Positions 1-10,890 are shown, numbered from the stretch's first letter. The stretch is DNA of 46,809 nt from Bryobacterales bacterium (GCA_020847975.1 JADLBD010000083.1:1-46809); one strand, 5' to 3'. Notes: a model not told the origin generated them from the letters alone. A program made the numbers and translations.

Positions 1-943
1 CCTCCATCCGGATTCCCGCCAGTTCGTTGATGTCGAAAAACCGCCGGTAGTTGATTTCGTGCATCGCCGTTCGCCAGAACGACAGCCGGTATGCCTGAAG
101 CTCCAACAACCCATGCAGCAAGTCAAACGACTTGCTCTGCCCCGGCGCCCCGTTGAACAGCTTCACAGTCTCTTCGATGTATTGCCGGATGCGCGGGCTT
201 TCCTCCATCAGGCTCGCCAGCCGCTGCTTGGCTACTTCCTTTTCCCGCCTCCGCAGCGCCACCTGCTCCGCGCCCGTCTCCGTATATGCCGGGATATTGT
301 CCATGTGGAACAGAATGCTGAGAAATTCTACGAAATGCCTGTCCTCCGGCCCCAACGCCGCCTCGAGAGAACCCAGGTTGTGCCGCAACAGCACCCGTAA
401 CTCTCGCGGATTGAGCGGCAGGTTCAGATCGTAATACCGCAGCCGGAACGCCCCGCCGCGGTACTCGATCTGCAACTCTCCCTTGTCCAGCGTGACTCCA
501 TACTGATCCCCCAATACCGGAAGCAGCACCTTCCCCTTCAACTCCGTCTTCACCGGATCCCAGTCAATGTCAAAACACTTCGCAAACGGCGAGGAAGGTC
601 CGTTCTCCAGCACGCTCCGCCACCAGAGATTGTCCTGCGCATCCACCGCCATGTGGTTCGGAACAAAATCCAGAATCACCCCAATCGCGTGCTTCTGGAG
701 CGCCGCCGCGAACTCCCGAAACCCCGCCTCTCCTCCCAGTTCCGGATTCAACCGCGAATGGTCGCAAATGTCGTACCCGTGCGAACTCCCCGGCCGCGCC
801 GCGAAAATCGGCGAGCAGTAGCACTCCGTTACCCCCAACCGCTCCAAGTATCCCGCCAGCCGCGCCGCCTCCGCGAACCGGAAACCGCCGTTAAACTGCA
901 GCCGGTACGTGCTCACCGGGATACGCTCAGGCTTCTCGAGCAT
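1..943 (-). CDS. treY: Malto-oligosyltrehalose synthase, 3' part outside window
   Basis: TreY is a GH13 enzyme that turns the reducing-end maltose unit of a maltodextrin into a trehalosyl end by intramolecular transglucosylation in the cytoplasm. The first 314 codons are present. They open with the family's VSTYRLQF strand (residues 10-17), then the YCSPIFAARPGSSHGYD block (42-58) and DFVPNHM (92-98), the first conserved GH13 region. The catalytic Asp/Glu region lies beyond the window edge. The ATG at 943 has an AGGAAGG ribosome site just upstream and overlaps the end of treZ by 17 bp, so the two are probably translationally coupled. It is the last visible gene of the glgE operon; TreZ acts on its product. 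Confidence 0.93.
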   Translation of the reverse strand, partial: MLEKPERIPVSTYRLQFNGGFRFAEAARLAGYLERLGVTECYCSPIFAARPGSSHGYDICDHSRLNPELGGEAGFREFAAALQKHAIGVILDFVPNHMAVDAQDNLWWRSVLENGPSSPFAKCFDIDWDPVKTELKGKVLLPVLGDQYGVTLDKGELQIEYRGGAFRLRYYDLNLPLNPRELRVLLRHNLGSLEAALGPEDRHFVEFLSILFHMDNIPAYTETGAEQVALRRREKEVAKQRLASLMEESPRIRQYIEETVKLFNGAPGQSKSFDLLHGLLELQAYRLSFWRTAMHEINYRRFFDINELAGIRME

Positions 944-2774
944 ATGAATCCTTCCTTTCGCCGGCCAGCACCGCCGCCCCCGCCCCCGAAAATTCCACCC
1001 TCTGCCCCGCCAACACAGGCGGCGACGCGGATTCGTTCACATATGGCGGATCCTCCGTCGTAAACAACACGCGCCATCTCCCCTCCGGCGGCAGGCTCAC
1101 TGCTCCGCTCCCCCGCAGCCGCACTACACCCAACAGCGGAGTCCCGTCCTTCACCGTTCGCTCTACCAGAATCGAATCGTCTCCCGCCGCCGTCACCGTT
1201 CCCTCCGCCGGAATCAACCCGCGCCGCAGCCGCAACAGCCGTTGGTACAGCCGCCACACCGCCGCATGCGGCTCCCTTCTGCTTTCCTCCCAATCGAGGC
1301 GGCTGCGCAGAAACGTCCCCTCGCTTTGCGGATCGGGAATCCGCTCCCTCGTCTCCGGATCCGCAAACGCCGCAAACCGCCGGAATTCCCGCCTCCGCCC
1401 CTCCGTCACCTGCCTGCCGAGCTCTTCATGGTGATCGGTGAAGTACAGAAACGGAGCCGTCGCCGCCCACTCCTGCCCCATGAACAGCAGCGGCGTTTCC
1501 GGAAGCATCAGCAGCAGCGCCGATGCCGCCCGCCACGCCCCTTCATCAATCTGGTGATGCAGCCGCTCGCCGAATGCCCGGTTCCCGATCTGATCGTGAT
1601 TCTGAATGCAAAAGATAAAACGGTCTTTTGTTAGCCCGTCCGTCTCCGTCCCCCTCGCCCCTCCGAAATACGATGCGTGCTGCCCCGTGTAGAACCATCC
1701 CTTCCGCGCCGTCACCGCAATGCTCTCCGCCGTTCCATCGAAATCCTGAAAGTACCCGTCACAGTCCCCCGCCACCGCCCGCCTCATCTGATGATGAAAA
1801 TCGTCTGACCACGCCCCGTCCAGGCCCCACCCTCCTTCCCGTTCCGGCCTCAGCATCGACGCCAGGTTCCGTACATCTTCCGCCACCACCATCGCCTTCC
1901 TCCCTCCTTCGAGAGAACAGTGCACCGCTGAGGCGATCGACGCCAGAATGTGCCGCCGGCTGTCATCTACAATCGCGTGCGTCGCATCCAGCCGCAGCCC
2001 GTCGAAATGATATTCGTGAATCCAGCCGAGGGCGTTCTCAATCATGTAGTCCCGCACCGCCTCGCTCTGCGGACCGTCGAAATTGATCCCCGCCCCCCAC
2101 GGGCTCCGGTGCGTCGTCGAATAATAAAAACGGCTGAAAGTCGATTGATATGCCCCGTCCGGCCCCAGGTGGTTGTACACCACGTCCAGGTACACCGCCA
2201 GCCCCAGCCGGTGCGCCGCATTCACCAGCCTCCGCAAATCGTCCGGCGTCCCATAACATCGTGCCGGAGCAAACGGAGCCACTCCGTCGTATCCCCAGTT
2301 CCAGCGCCCCGGAAAGTCCGCCACCGGCATCAGTTCCACCGCCGTTACACCCAGTTCCTTCAGATAAGAAAGCTTCGCCGCCGCCCCCGCGAATGTCCCC
2401 TCCGCCGTGAACGTGCCTGTGTGCAACTCGTACACCACCGTCTCCGCCAGATCCAGCCCCTTCCACCCGCCATCCGTCCATGGAAAATGCCGCCAGTCCA
2501 CCACCTCCGACGGCCCATGCACTCCTTCCGGCTGATAGCGCGACGCCGGGTCCGGAAACGGTCCGCGGCCATCCACGCGATAGCGGTACCGCGCGCCCGC
2601 GCTCACCCCAGGCAGCGTCGCCGCATGGAACCCGTCCGCCCCTTGCGCCATCGCGTGCGCGCTCCCCTCACTCTCCAGCGCCACGTCCACCCTCTTCGCC
2701 TCCGGAGCCCATACGCGAAACCGTGTCGCATTCCCGAACACGTTCGCTCCCAGAACCGGTTCCCAGTCCGTCAA
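927..2774 (-). CDS. treZ: Malto-oligosyltrehalose trehalohydrolase
   Basis: TreZ (GH13, 615 aa, normal length) hydrolyses the bond next to the trehalosyl end made by TreY and frees trehalose. An N-terminal CBM48-like beta domain (about 8-100) includes [13 protein letters not shown]. The TIM barrel follows with [11 protein letters not shown] (197-207), the nucleophile D263 in DGLRLDATH, the acid/base E299 in VVAEDVRN and the stabilising H393-D394 in [10 protein letters not shown]. The ATG overlaps the glgB stop by 4 bp (2771-2774), and the 3' end overlaps treY by 17 bp. The gene order places it in a glucan-to-trehalose recycling branch. No truncation is seen. Confidence 0.95.
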   Translation of the reverse strand: MTDWEPVLGANVFGNATRFRVWAPEAKRVDVALESEGSAHAMAQGADGFHAATLPGVSAGARYRYRVDGRGPFPDPASRYQPEGVHGPSEVVDWRHFPWTDGGWKGLDLAETVVYELHTGTFTAEGTFAGAAAKLSYLKELGVTAVELMPVADFPGRWNWGYDGVAPFAPARCYGTPDDLRRLVNAAHRLGLAVYLDVVYNHLGPDGAYQSTFSRFYYSTTHRSPWGAGINFDGPQSEAVRDYMIENALGWIHEYHFDGLRLDATHAIVDDSRRHILASIASAVHCSLEGGRKAMVVAEDVRNLASMLRPEREGGWGLDGAWSDDFHHQMRRAVAGDCDGYFQDFDGTAESIAVTARKGWFYTGQHASYFGGARGTETDGLTKDRFIFCIQNHDQIGNRAFGERLHHQIDEGAWRAASALLLMLPETPLLFMGQEWAATAPFLYFTDHHEELGRQVTEGRRREFRRFAAFADPETRERIPDPQSEGTFLRSRLDWEESRREPHAAVWRLYQRLLRLRRGLIPAEGTVTAAGDDSILVERTVKDGTPLLGVVRLRGSGAVSLPPEGRWRVLFTTEDPPYVNESASPPVLAGQRVEFSGAGAAVLAGERKDSYAREA

Positions 2775-4684
2775 TACTCACCTCCTGGTTGCCGCTCGAA
2801 TACCACCACCCCGAGCGGCGGAGCCGTGATGCTCAACGAAAACGGCCGCCCGTGCATCGGCAGTGGACTCGCTTCCACGCCGCCCATGTTGCCTTGCCCG
2901 CTCCCGCCGTACAGCGGCGCGTCACTGTTCAACACCTCTTTCCAGAATCCCGCCCCGGTCGTCCCTACCCGGTAGTTGTGCCGCGGCTCCGGCGTGAAGT
3001 TGCACACGAACAGCAGCCCCTCCCCCGGCTCCTTCCCCCTCCTCAGAAAACTCACCACGCTTCGCTGGTTGTCGTTGCAATCCACCCACTCGAACCCCCC
3101 GGCCTCGCCGTCCCTCTCGTACAACGCCCGCCGTCCCCGGTAGAACGTGTTCAGATCCCGTACCCATCGCTGTAAACCGGAATGCATCGGATACTCCAAA
3201 AGACGCCACTCCAGGCTCGCATCGTGGTTCCACTCCTCCCACTGCCCGAATTCCCCTCCCATGAACATCAGCTTCTTCCCCGGATGCCCGTACATGTATC
3301 CATACAGCAGCCGCAGATTCGCGAACTTCCGCCAGTCATCCCCCGGCATCTTACCTATCATCGATGCCTTTCCGTGCGCCACCTCGTCATGCGAGAACGG
3401 CAGGATGAAGTTCTCCGTGAAGGCATACAACATGCTGAACGTAATGCGGTCGTGATGATAGCTGCGGTAAATCGGGTCCTTCGACATGTACTCGAGCATG
3501 TCGTGCATCCACCCCATGTTCCACTTGTAGCCAAACCCCAGCCCGCCCACGTACACCGGCCGCGACACCATCGGCCATGCCGTGGATTCCTCGGCAATCA
3601 TCATCGCCCCGGGAAACTCCCCGTACACCTTCTCGTTCAGCAGCCGCAGAAACTCGATCGCCTCCAGGTTCTCCTTCCCCCCATGGCGGTTCGGTACCCA
3701 CTCCCCTTCCCGCCGCCCGTAGTCCAGATAGAGCATCGACGCCACCGCGTCCACCCGCAACCCGTCCACGTGGTACTTGTCCAGCCAGAACAGAGCATTG
3801 CTGATGAGAAAATTCCGCACCTCGCTCCGCCCGTAATTGAACACCAGCGTGTCCCAATCCGGATGCCGCCCCTGCTTCGGATCGGCATGCTCATAAAGAT
3901 GCGTCCCGTCAAAATATCCCAAGCCGTGCCCGTCCGTCGGAAAATGCGCCGGCGTCCAGTCCAGGATCACGCCAATCCCCCGCTGATGAAGATGGTCCAC
4001 CAGGTACTGGAAGTCCCCCGGCGTGCCGAAACGGCTTGTCGGAGCGAAATAGCCCACCGTCTGATAACCCCACGACCCGTCGAAGGGATGCTCCATCACC
4101 GGCAGGAATTCCACGTGTGTGTAGCCCACATGGCTCACATAGTCCGCCAGCCTCACTGCCAGTTCGCGATAAGTCAGCCAGCGGTTTCCCTCCTCGGACG
4201 CCCGCATCCATGAGCCCAGGTGAACTTCATAAATCGACATCGGCGCATCCGGCGCATGCCGCCTCTCTCTCGATTCCATCCACTCCGCGTCATTCCATCC
4301 ATACCCGTCGATGCGCGCCACCCTCGAAGCCGTCTGCGGACGGATCTCGCCAGCAAATCCGTACGGGTCCGCTTTGTCCGCGCTGTATCCTCCCAACCGC
4401 GAAACGACGTGGTATTTGTACAGCGCTCCTTCCTCCACTCCGCCTGCGAACGTCTCCCAGATTCCCGCTTCCGGGTGGCTCTCCATCGGGTTCCGGCCGT
4501 CCCGCCAGTCATTGAAGTCGCCGATCACCGAAACCCGCTCCGCGTTCGGCGCCCACACCGCGAAATGCACCCCTCGCGTTCCCTCCCGCTCCGTCAGGTG
4601 CGCGCCCAGCTTTTCATACGTGCGGTAATGGCTTCCCTCAGCCAGTAAATGAAGATCGAACTCAGTTACGAATGGCGTGGACAC
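2771..4684 (-). CDS. glgB: 1,4-alpha-glucan branching enzyme
   Basis: GlgB (GH13) cuts alpha-1,4 chains and re-attaches the piece by an alpha-1,6 bond. At 637 aa it is shorter than the E. coli enzyme (about 730 aa) because it has one N-terminal CBM48 domain ([20 protein letters not shown] region, 41-60) and no extra N1 domain. Catalytic residues are visible: nucleophile D312 in [10 protein letters not shown], acid/base E365 in [10 protein letters not shown] and D433 in SHDEVAHGK. The GGEFGQW.EW motif follows. It overlaps glgX by 23 bp upstream and treZ by 4 bp downstream. In GlgE systems it branches the linear chains GlgE makes, which fits this operon. Confidence 0.96.
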   Translation of the reverse strand: MSTPFVTEFDLHLLAEGSHYRTYEKLGAHLTEREGTRGVHFAVWAPNAERVSVIGDFNDWRDGRNPMESHPEAGIWETFAGGVEEGALYKYHVVSRLGGYSADKADPYGFAGEIRPQTASRVARIDGYGWNDAEWMESRERRHAPDAPMSIYEVHLGSWMRASEEGNRWLTYRELAVRLADYVSHVGYTHVEFLPVMEHPFDGSWGYQTVGYFAPTSRFGTPGDFQYLVDHLHQRGIGVILDWTPAHFPTDGHGLGYFDGTHLYEHADPKQGRHPDWDTLVFNYGRSEVRNFLISNALFWLDKYHVDGLRVDAVASMLYLDYGRREGEWVPNRHGGKENLEAIEFLRLLNEKVYGEFPGAMMIAEESTAWPMVSRPVYVGGLGFGYKWNMGWMHDMLEYMSKDPIYRSYHHDRITFSMLYAFTENFILPFSHDEVAHGKASMIGKMPGDDWRKFANLRLLYGYMYGHPGKKLMFMGGEFGQWEEWNHDASLEWRLLEYPMHSGLQRWVRDLNTFYRGRRALYERDGEAGGFEWVDCNDNQRSVVSFLRRGKEPGEGLLFVCNFTPEPRHNYRVGTTGAGFWKEVLNSDAPLYGGSGQGNMGGVEASPLPMHGRPFSLSITAPPLGVVVFERQPGGEY

Positions 4685-6830
4685 CCTTTTCCCCCTTCCT
4701 TGGTTCTGTTTCCTCCGTCAACCGGAACACCGCCACGGACCGCCCCGCAAGCCGGTAGCGGTTATCCCGCGCCACAAAGCGCGCCCTCCACAGCTTGTGC
4801 GACGTGTCCAGCACCCTCACCCACCGCTTCTCTGCATCTTCCGGAAGTACGAACCGCACTCTGTCGTGATGCGCGTTGAACATCAGGAACAATGCGTCCC
4901 GGTTCCCTCCCTCCAGATCGCTCAACCCATCTCCCGCTAACCCGTTCAACCGGACTCCCAGGCAGCGCGCAAAATGAGCATTCCAGGCCGAATCGCTCAT
5001 CTCCCTCCCCGATGGCTCAAACCAGTGAATGTCCTTCACTCCCGCTCCGCGGATCGCCCGCCCCATGAAAAACTTCCGCCGTTGCAGCACCGCCTGGTTC
5101 AGCCGCAAACGGATCATGTACCGCACAAACTCCAGCAGATCCTGCTGCGCCGGCGACAGTTCCCAGTGCGTCCAACTGATCTCGTTGTCCTGGCAGTACC
5201 CGTTGTTGTTCCCCTTCTGCGTTCGCCCCATCTCATCGCCGCCGCAAATCATCGGAACACCCTGCGAAAGCAGCAGCGTCGCCAGAAAGTTCCGCTTCTG
5301 CCGCTCCCGCAGCGACAAAATTGCGGTGTCGCTCGCCGGCCCTTCCACTCCGCAGTTCCAGCTCAAATTGTCGTCCGCCCCGTCGGCGTTGTTTTCCCCA
5401 TTGGCCAGATTGTGCTTCTCGTTGTAGCTCACCATGTCATGCAGCGTGAACCCGTCGTGCGCCGTCACGAAATTGATGCTCGCGTACGGCCGCCGCCCGC
5501 TCCGCGCGTACAGATCGCTGCTTCCCGACAACCTCGTCGCCAGTTCCGACACCACGCCTCCATCGCCCTTCCAGAACCGCCTCACCGTGTCCCGGTATTT
5601 CCCGTTCCATTCCGTCCAGCCCACCGGAAAATTCCCCACCTGATAACCCCCTTCCCCCAGATCCCACGGCTCCGCGATCAGCTTCACCTGCGACAGCACC
5701 GGATCCTGGTGGATGATGTCGAAAAACGCCCCCAGCTTGTCCACTTCATGCAGTTCCCGCGCCAGCGCGCTCGCCAGGTCGAACCGGAATCCGTCCACGT
5801 GCATCTCCAGCACCCAGTAGCGCAGGCTGTCCATGATCATCTGCAACACCCGCGGATGGCGCATGTTCAGCGTATTTCCGCACCCCGTGTAATCCATGTA
5901 GTAGCGGGGATTTCCCGAAGCCAGCCGGTAGTACGATCCGTTGTCAATGCCCCTCAACGAAATCGTCGGCCCCAATTGATTCCCTTCCGCCGTGTGGTTG
6001 TACACCACGTCCAGAATCACCTCCAGCCTCGCCGAATGCAGGTTCCGCACCATCGTCTTGAACTCCCGCACGGACCCGTTCGTCGTTTGCGACAGCGAAT
6101 ACCGTAAGTCCGGCGCAAAAAACGCGCTCGTGTTGTAGCCCCAGTAGTTCGATAAACCCCGCTGCAGCAGGTGCCGGTCGTAGGCGTGATGATGCACCGG
6201 CATCAACTCCACCGCCGTAATCCCAAGGTCTGCCAGGTGGCGGATCGCCTCCTCCGAACCCAGTGCCGCATACGTCCCCCGCATCCCCTCCGGAATCGCC
6301 GCATGCAGCCTCGTGAACCCCTTCACGTGCAGTTCATAAATAATCGTCTTGTGCCATGGAGTCTTCGGACGCCGGTCATCTCCCCACGTGAACGCCGAAT
6401 CGATCACCGCCGCCAGCGACGCCGATGCCGCGTTATCCCGCGAATCAAACGACAGGTCCCCGCTCGTATCCCCGATCCGGTACCCGTACATCTCATCCCC
6501 CCAGTGGATCGTTCGCCCAATCGCCTTCGCATACGGATCGAGCAGCACCTTGTTCGGATTGAACCGATGGCCGCGCAGCGGCTCGTACGGCCCATGCACT
6601 CGCCATCCGTATAGCTGGTCCGGCAGAATCCCCGGCAGGTAGCAATGCCAGATCTGATCCGTCTGCTCCGTCAGCATGATGCGCTCGGTCTCCCTCCGCG
6701 CATTCGCCGAATCAAACAGGCACAGATCCACCCGCGTCGCATTCTCCGAGAAAATGGCGAAGTTCACCCCGGACCCGTCCCAAGTCGCTCCCAACGGATA
6801 CGGACTCCCGTGTCTCACCTTCACCCTCAT
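4662..6830 (-). CDS. glgX: Glycogen debranching enzyme GlgX
   Basis: GlgX (GH13, isoamylase type) hydrolyses alpha-1,6 branch points of glycogen or limit dextrins. The 722-aa product starts with the family's [17 protein letters not shown] segment (8-24). It has DVVYNHT (274-280), nucleophile D351 in DGFRFDLAS, acid/base E387 in IAEPWD and D459 in TAHDGFTL. I chose the ATG at 6830 over an in-frame ATG at 6938: the extra 36 residues have no family character and overlap glgE, whereas 6830 gives a 4-bp ATGA overlap with the glgE stop. Its product chains feed TreY, so it links glycogen breakdown to trehalose release. Confidence 0.95.
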   Translation of the reverse strand: MRVKVRHGSPYPLGATWDGSGVNFAIFSENATRVDLCLFDSANARRETERIMLTEQTDQIWHCYLPGILPDQLYGWRVHGPYEPLRGHRFNPNKVLLDPYAKAIGRTIHWGDEMYGYRIGDTSGDLSFDSRDNAASASLAAVIDSAFTWGDDRRPKTPWHKTIIYELHVKGFTRLHAAIPEGMRGTYAALGSEEAIRHLADLGITAVELMPVHHHAYDRHLLQRGLSNYWGYNTSAFFAPDLRYSLSQTTNGSVREFKTMVRNLHSARLEVILDVVYNHTAEGNQLGPTISLRGIDNGSYYRLASGNPRYYMDYTGCGNTLNMRHPRVLQMIMDSLRYWVLEMHVDGFRFDLASALARELHEVDKLGAFFDIIHQDPVLSQVKLIAEPWDLGEGGYQVGNFPVGWTEWNGKYRDTVRRFWKGDGGVVSELATRLSGSSDLYARSGRRPYASINFVTAHDGFTLHDMVSYNEKHNLANGENNADGADDNLSWNCGVEGPASDTAILSLRERQKRNFLATLLLSQGVPMICGGDEMGRTQKGNNNGYCQDNEISWTHWELSPAQQDLLEFVRYMIRLRLNQAVLQRRKFFMGRAIRGAGVKDIHWFEPSGREMSDSAWNAHFARCLGVRLNGLAGDGLSDLEGGNRDALFLMFNAHHDRVRFVLPEDAEKRWVRVLDTSHKLWRARFVARDNRYRLAGRSVAVFRLTEETEPRKGEKGVHAIRN

Positions 6831-8851
6831 AGGTAGTAGTCGAAGTCCTTCTCCGTCCGCACCCGCTTCCGGAACCGCAGGATGTGCACAGGCGTCGACT
6901 CGGGCGGCATCTCCACGTAACTCCGCCTCCCCTGCCACAAATACCGCGCCCCGCTCAACAGATCATGCGCCTGAAACGCAACCCCTTCATCCAGACCCAG
7001 CCGCTCCAGTTCCAGCGTCACCCATCCTCTCTGCGTATGGAACGGATCCAGGTTCACCACCACCACCACCGCATCCGCCCCAACCTTCGCCTTGCTGTAA
7101 CACACCAGCAGCGGATTGTCCGTCGCGTGGAAATGCAGCCCCTCATCGCTTTGCAGCGCGGCATTCTCCTTCCGGATCCGGTTCACCCGCGCGATGAACT
7201 CCTTCAGACTCCATTCGGAATTCAAGTCCCGCTGCTTGATTTCATACTTCTCCGCATGCAGGTACTCCTCGCTCCCCGCCTCCCGCGGCGCGTTCTCGCA
7301 CAACTCGTACGCCGGCCCGTATATCCCATAGCTCGCCCCTAGCGTCGCCGCCAGCGCCAGCCGGATGAGAAATGCCGGCCGCCCGCCCGTCTGCAAAAAC
7401 TCCGGCAGAATGTCCGGCGTGTTCGGCCACAGGTTCGGACGCAGATACTCCTGTAACTCCGTCTCCCGCAATTGCTCGAAGTACCGCGTCAACTCCTCTT
7501 TCGTGTTCCGCCACGTGAAGTAGGTGTATGACTGGCTGAACCCCAGCTTCGCCAGTCGCGCCATCACCTTCGGCCGCGTGAACGCCTCCGACAGAAACAA
7601 CACATCCGGATATTGTTCCTTGATCCCCGCGATCGCCCACTCCCAAAACGGAAACGCCTTCGTGTGCGGATTATCCACCCGGAAGATGCGTACCCCCTGC
7701 TCGATCCAGAACAGGAAAATGCTCCGCAACTCCTTCCACAACTCCTCCCAGTTCTCGCTCTCGAAATCCAGCGGATAAATGTCCTGATACTTCTTCGGCG
7801 GGTTCTCGGCATACTGAATCGTGCCGTCCGGACGCTTGCGAAACCATTCCGGATGCTCGCGCACATAAGGATGGTCCGGAGTGCATTGCAGCGCGATGTC
7901 CAGAGCCACCTCGATTCCATACGAACGCGCAGCCTCCACCAGGTGACGGAAATCCTCGAGCGTCCCCAACTCCGGATGCACCGATTTGTGCCCGCCCTCC
8001 TCCGACCCTATCGCCCACGGACTCCCCGGATCCCCCGCCTCCGCCGTCACCGCATTGTTCCGCCCCTTCCGGAACGTCCGCCCGATCGGATGAATGGGCG
8101 GCAGATACAGCACGTCGAACCCCATGTAGGCGATGTATGCCAGCCAGCCCTCGCAATCCCGCAGTGTCCCGTGACTGCCCGCCTCCCCCGCGCACGATCG
8201 CGGAAACACCTCGTACCACGCGGAGAATCGTGCCCGCTCCCGGTCCACCACCACCGCCAGTTCCTTCCCGTACCGCGTCGCCAGGGACCGGTCGGGATAC
8301 CGCGACACCACCTCCGCCAGTTCGTCGTCCAAAGCCAGCGCATTCCGCTGCTCAGCCGGCATCTCCGCCCGCAAGCTCGCCGCCCACTCCATCAACCGGT
8401 CCCTGTCCGCGCCCTCCGCGCGCCCCGCCGCCTCTTCCACAAGTTGAGCCCCGGCGAGCGCCTCCACCCGCACGTCCTGCCCCGCCGCGATCCGCTTCCT
8501 CAAATCGCCGCGCCACGTCCGGAAGCGATCCACCCATCCCTCCACCGTATAGCGGTACCGCCCCAACACACTCACGGGAAACACCCCCCGCCACCGGTCG
8601 TTTCCCAGCGCCTCCATGGGAGCTTCCCTCCACTCGGGTTCGCTCTCGTGGCGGTACAGCAGACGGCGCCGGATGCCATCATGCCCATCTGCAAAAACAT
8701 CCGCCTCCACTTCCACCACATCCCCAACCACCCGCTTGATGGCAAACCGCCCGCAGTCGATTTCCGGACGCACTCCTTCAATCGCGACACGATTTCTCCC
8801 GTCCTCGGTGAGACTCAACCACTCCTCCTCTGCGTTAGTTTCGAGATCCAT
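6827..8851 (-). CDS. glgE: Alpha-1,4-glucan:maltose-1-phosphate maltosyltransferase
   Basis: GlgE (GH13 subfamily 3) transfers maltosyl units from alpha-maltose-1-phosphate to the non-reducing end of an alpha-1,4-glucan. The 674-aa protein has the family's N-terminal beta and helical domains (about 1-200). The barrel then shows PPIHPIGRTFRKG (251-263), NPPKKYQDIYP (350-360), the nucleophile D393 in RVDNPHTK and the acid/base E422 in FLSEAFTRP. These positions nearly match the known Streptomyces enzyme. The ATG is preceded by AGGAG at about 8 bases. It is the first gene of the operon. TreS and Pep2, which would make its donor from trehalose, are not in the window. Confidence 0.96.
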   Translation of the reverse strand: MDLETNAEEEWLSLTEDGRNRVAIEGVRPEIDCGRFAIKRVVGDVVEVEADVFADGHDGIRRRLLYRHESEPEWREAPMEALGNDRWRGVFPVSVLGRYRYTVEGWVDRFRTWRGDLRKRIAAGQDVRVEALAGAQLVEEAAGRAEGADRDRLMEWAASLRAEMPAEQRNALALDDELAEVVSRYPDRSLATRYGKELAVVVDRERARFSAWYEVFPRSCAGEAGSHGTLRDCEGWLAYIAYMGFDVLYLPPIHPIGRTFRKGRNNAVTAEAGDPGSPWAIGSEEGGHKSVHPELGTLEDFRHLVEAARSYGIEVALDIALQCTPDHPYVREHPEWFRKRPDGTIQYAENPPKKYQDIYPLDFESENWEELWKELRSIFLFWIEQGVRIFRVDNPHTKAFPFWEWAIAGIKEQYPDVLFLSEAFTRPKVMARLAKLGFSQSYTYFTWRNTKEELTRYFEQLRETELQEYLRPNLWPNTPDILPEFLQTGGRPAFLIRLALAATLGASYGIYGPAYELCENAPREAGSEEYLHAEKYEIKQRDLNSEWSLKEFIARVNRIRKENAALQSDEGLHFHATDNPLLVCYSKAKVGADAVVVVVNLDPFHTQRGWVTLELERLGLDEGVAFQAHDLLSGARYLWQGRRSYVEMPPESTPVHILRFRKRVRTEKDFDYYL

Positions 8852-9149
8852 GTGACAGCTCCTATCGCCGGATTTTGCAGGCGTCGCCGTGATTCAGGCC
8901 GTGGGCGCGCAAGCGCCCCGATCGGCAAGCGAGTTGTTCAGACCTCTAACTCTCCAATCATTGCACCGGCGCTAAACAGAGACCATCCAGTGAACCCGTG
9001 ACATCACCCGCAAAAACAGGGTAGACCCCGCTTCTGCCCGCCCCTCCGATAGACATGTGAGCCAATGGCTGGATTCTTCCCTCGAGCGAATACGGCCTGC
9101 CCGCACGACATCCGGTGAACGTGCCTGCCGTATTCCCCTGCTCGCCGTG
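8852..9149. other. Intergenic region upstream of glgE
   Basis: This 298-bp stretch between the TPR gene's stop and the glgE start holds no convincing gene. It must carry the glgE operon promoter and any terminator of the TPR gene, but I see no clear -35/-10 pair. The only structured element is the small hairpin at 8903-8918. Reading frames through it on either strand lack family character. Confidence 0.6.
8903..8918. other. Small perfect hairpin in glgE leader
   Basis: GGGCGC, a four-base loop, then GCGCCC. On the plus strand the loop is GCAA, a GNRA tetraloop. On the minus strand it lies about 50 bases ahead of the glgE start, so it could fold in the operon leader mRNA. There is no U-tract, so it is not an intrinsic terminator. 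The role is unknown and chance is possible at this GC content. Confidence 0.3.
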
Positions 9150-10157
9150 TCAGTGTACTTGGCCCGCCAGTTCGCTGGCGTCGATTGTGTGGCGCATCAG
9201 ATCCTCGTCCGCCCTTAGCGCCCGAATCGCCGCCGCGCGCGCTTTCGCCTCTTTCGCCTCCCGATTCCGATTCCTCTGCCGCAGCACCACCGCGTAATTC
9301 GACAGAATGTCGGCCAGCAGAGGATGTTGCGGCCCCAACCGCGCCTCCGCAATAGCCAGCGCCCTCTCCAGAGAGCCCTCGGCATCGGCCCAGCGATTCT
9401 CCATTCCGGCCACCGTGGAGAGATTGACCAGCGTCTTCAGCAGGGCAGGTGTGTTCTGCCGGGGCTGCCGTTGGCGGATTTCCAGTGCACGCTCGAGGTA
9501 GCTCCGGGCCTCCACTACGCGCCTTGTCTGCGCGCACAGTGCGCCGAGATTGTTCAGGATTGAGGCCGCTGCCTCGTCATCTCTTGAGGAAGTAGCCTCC
9601 CAGATCGCGATCGCTCGCCTGTAGGCGTCCTCGGCGTCTGAATACTTGCCCTGCCCGTAATAAGCTACTCCGAGATTCTCGTGCATCAGAGCGACCTCAA
9701 GGTGTTGCGGGCCCAGTGCGGCGATCGCGTCCCCCAGCGATCGGGCGATTAGCCGGTGCGCTTTTGCGTACTGCCCGGCATCGAGATAATTGGTCGCTAA
9801 GTTGTTCAGACACTCGGCCCACCGCAGCGCATAGTCTCTCCCGGCCCGTTCCCAGATCTGACCGGCCCGCAAATACAGCGTCTCCGCCTGCGAATAATTG
9901 CCCAGGTCGTGCTCTACCGTTCCGAGAATGTGCAGAGCGACGGCGAACCTGAGATCCCCCTGCCAGGCTCTCCCCGCTTCCCGCACGACTTGGGTCAGCA
10001 ACTTCCGCGCCCCCACAAGATCGCCCGAATGCTGTAGCTGCGAGGCCGTCACAACCGTCTGTTTCCAAACCCCTTCGGGGCTCGCTTGCGCTGCGAGGCG
10101 ATTCACTCCCAGCGTGCCCAAAACTGTAATAGCAAGCACCTTCAATGCTTTGGCCAT
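9150..10157 (-). CDS. Secreted tetratricopeptide-repeat protein
   Basis: A 335-aa protein with an N-terminal signal peptide (hydrophobic stretch from about residue 4, ending near LAAQA). The rest is TPR repeats of the kinesin-light-chain type: recurring LNNLA.NY/ALMHENLGVAYY/ILNNLGAL helices followed by A..YLERALEI blocks at roughly 40-residue spacing. TPR arrays mediate protein contacts; no enzyme domain is present. The ATG at 10157 has a strong GGAAGGAGGG site. It is monocistronic, with opposite-strand or distant neighbours. A consensus -35 (TTGACA on the minus strand, 10264-10269) lies upstream, but no good -10 follows it. The partner is unknown. Confidence 0.85.
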   Translation of the reverse strand: MAKALKVLAITVLGTLGVNRLAAQASPEGVWKQTVVTASQLQHSGDLVGARKLLTQVVREAGRAWQGDLRFAVALHILGTVEHDLGNYSQAETLYLRAGQIWERAGRDYALRWAECLNNLATNYLDAGQYAKAHRLIARSLGDAIAALGPQHLEVALMHENLGVAYYGQGKYSDAEDAYRRAIAIWEATSSRDDEAAASILNNLGALCAQTRRVVEARSYLERALEIRQRQPRQNTPALLKTLVNLSTVAGMENRWADAEGSLERALAIAEARLGPQHPLLADILSNYAVVLRQRNRNREAKEAKARAAAIRALRADEDLMRHTIDASELAGQVH

Positions 10158-10478
10158 CGTGCCCTCCTTCCTGGACGATTCACGCCATGATCTCAGTGCA
10201 CGGGGAAGTGGAGTCCTTCGGACTGTCCACTCGCAGCGCCGGATCGAACTCAGACTGTCCTGCTGTCAATTGTTAATCCGAGAAAAGGAGATGAAACCTG
10301 TAACACTACTCCGAATTTTCTTGTTATATTTGCCCCGTTATGGCGAAGTCCGGGAGATCGTCTTTGAAGAGGGGATTCCCGAATGCAGCAGGTCGGGACG
10401 GGTGGAACCAAGGTTTATCGAGGCGATCAGAACCTGGCGGACAATACAGCCCGCCCCCGTCTCCGTCACAATGGCTCC
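10158..10478. other. Divergent intergenic region, TPR gene / VOC gene
   Basis: This 321-bp region is more AT-rich around 10260-10340 than its surroundings. It carries a consensus -35 (TTGACA, minus strand, 10264-10269) for the TPR gene without a clear -10. On the plus strand a TATATT hexamer (10325-10330) could be a -10 for the VOC gene. An ATG at 10291 opens a 73-codon frame, but GGAG touches it directly and the product resembles nothing I know, so I do not call a gene. Confidence 0.4.
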
Positions 10479-10883
10479 ATGCCACACAACACGCTGGGAT
10501 ACCCCACCATAACCCCGTACATCACCATCCGCGGAGCCGCCCAAGCCATGGACTTCTACAAACTCGCCTTCGGAGCCGCGGAACGCATGCGTCACGCCGA
10601 TCCCGACGGCAAGCTCCGCCACGGCGAATTGCAAATCGGCAACTCGCCCCTGATGCTCTGCGATGAGTTCCCGGAATTCTCCCAAATGCGCAGCGTCCAG
10701 GCCTACGGAGGCTCCGGCGTGAATATCTTCCTCTCCGTCGAAGACGCCGATACCATGGCCGCCCAGGCAGTCGCCGCCGGAGCCGTTCTCGAACACCCCA
10801 TGAAGGACGCCCCCTATGGCCGTTCTGGAGGCGTCAAAGACCCCTTCGGCATCACGTGGTGGATCACCGCCCCAAAGCACTGA
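10479..10883 (+). CDS. VOC-family (PhnB/glyoxalase-like) protein
   Basis: A 134-aa vicinal-oxygen-chelate protein. It starts with TPYITIRGAAQAMDFYKLAFGA, the first beta-alpha-beta unit, and ends with KDPFGITWWI, the hallmark last strand of PhnB-like proteins. Such proteins bind a metal and act as isomerases, dioxygenases or resistance proteins; the substrate cannot be told. I chose the ATG at 10479 because homology-like sequence begins 9 residues later. An in-frame ATG at 10383 would add 32 residues of no VOC character, although it has a GAGGGG sequence upstream. It ends 7 bp from the convergent STAS gene. Confidence 0.85.
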   Translation: MPHNTLGYPTITPYITIRGAAQAMDFYKLAFGAAERMRHADPDGKLRHGELQIGNSPLMLCDEFPEFSQMRSVQAYGGSGVNIFLSVEDADTMAAQAVAAGAVLEHPMKDAPYGRSGGVKDPFGITWWITAPKH

Positions 10884-10890
10884 AACGCCG

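Noticed and set aside
1950..2975. 341-codon plus-strand frame opposite treZ/glgB
   Set aside because: Low-complexity Arg/Pro product fully opposite genes with intact catalytic motifs.
7613..9001. 462-codon plus-strand frame opposite glgE
   Set aside because: Arg/His/Pro-rich shadow of glgE; no ribosome site or family features.
9004..9537. 177-codon minus-strand frame at the end of the TPR gene
   Set aside because: It uses another frame of the TPR gene. The Gly/Arg/Ala-rich product has no domain, while the TPR frame has clear repeats.
10291..10512. Small plus-strand frame upstream of the VOC gene
   Set aside because: GGAG directly abuts the ATG, the product has no recognisable features, and it overlaps the VOC start in another frame.
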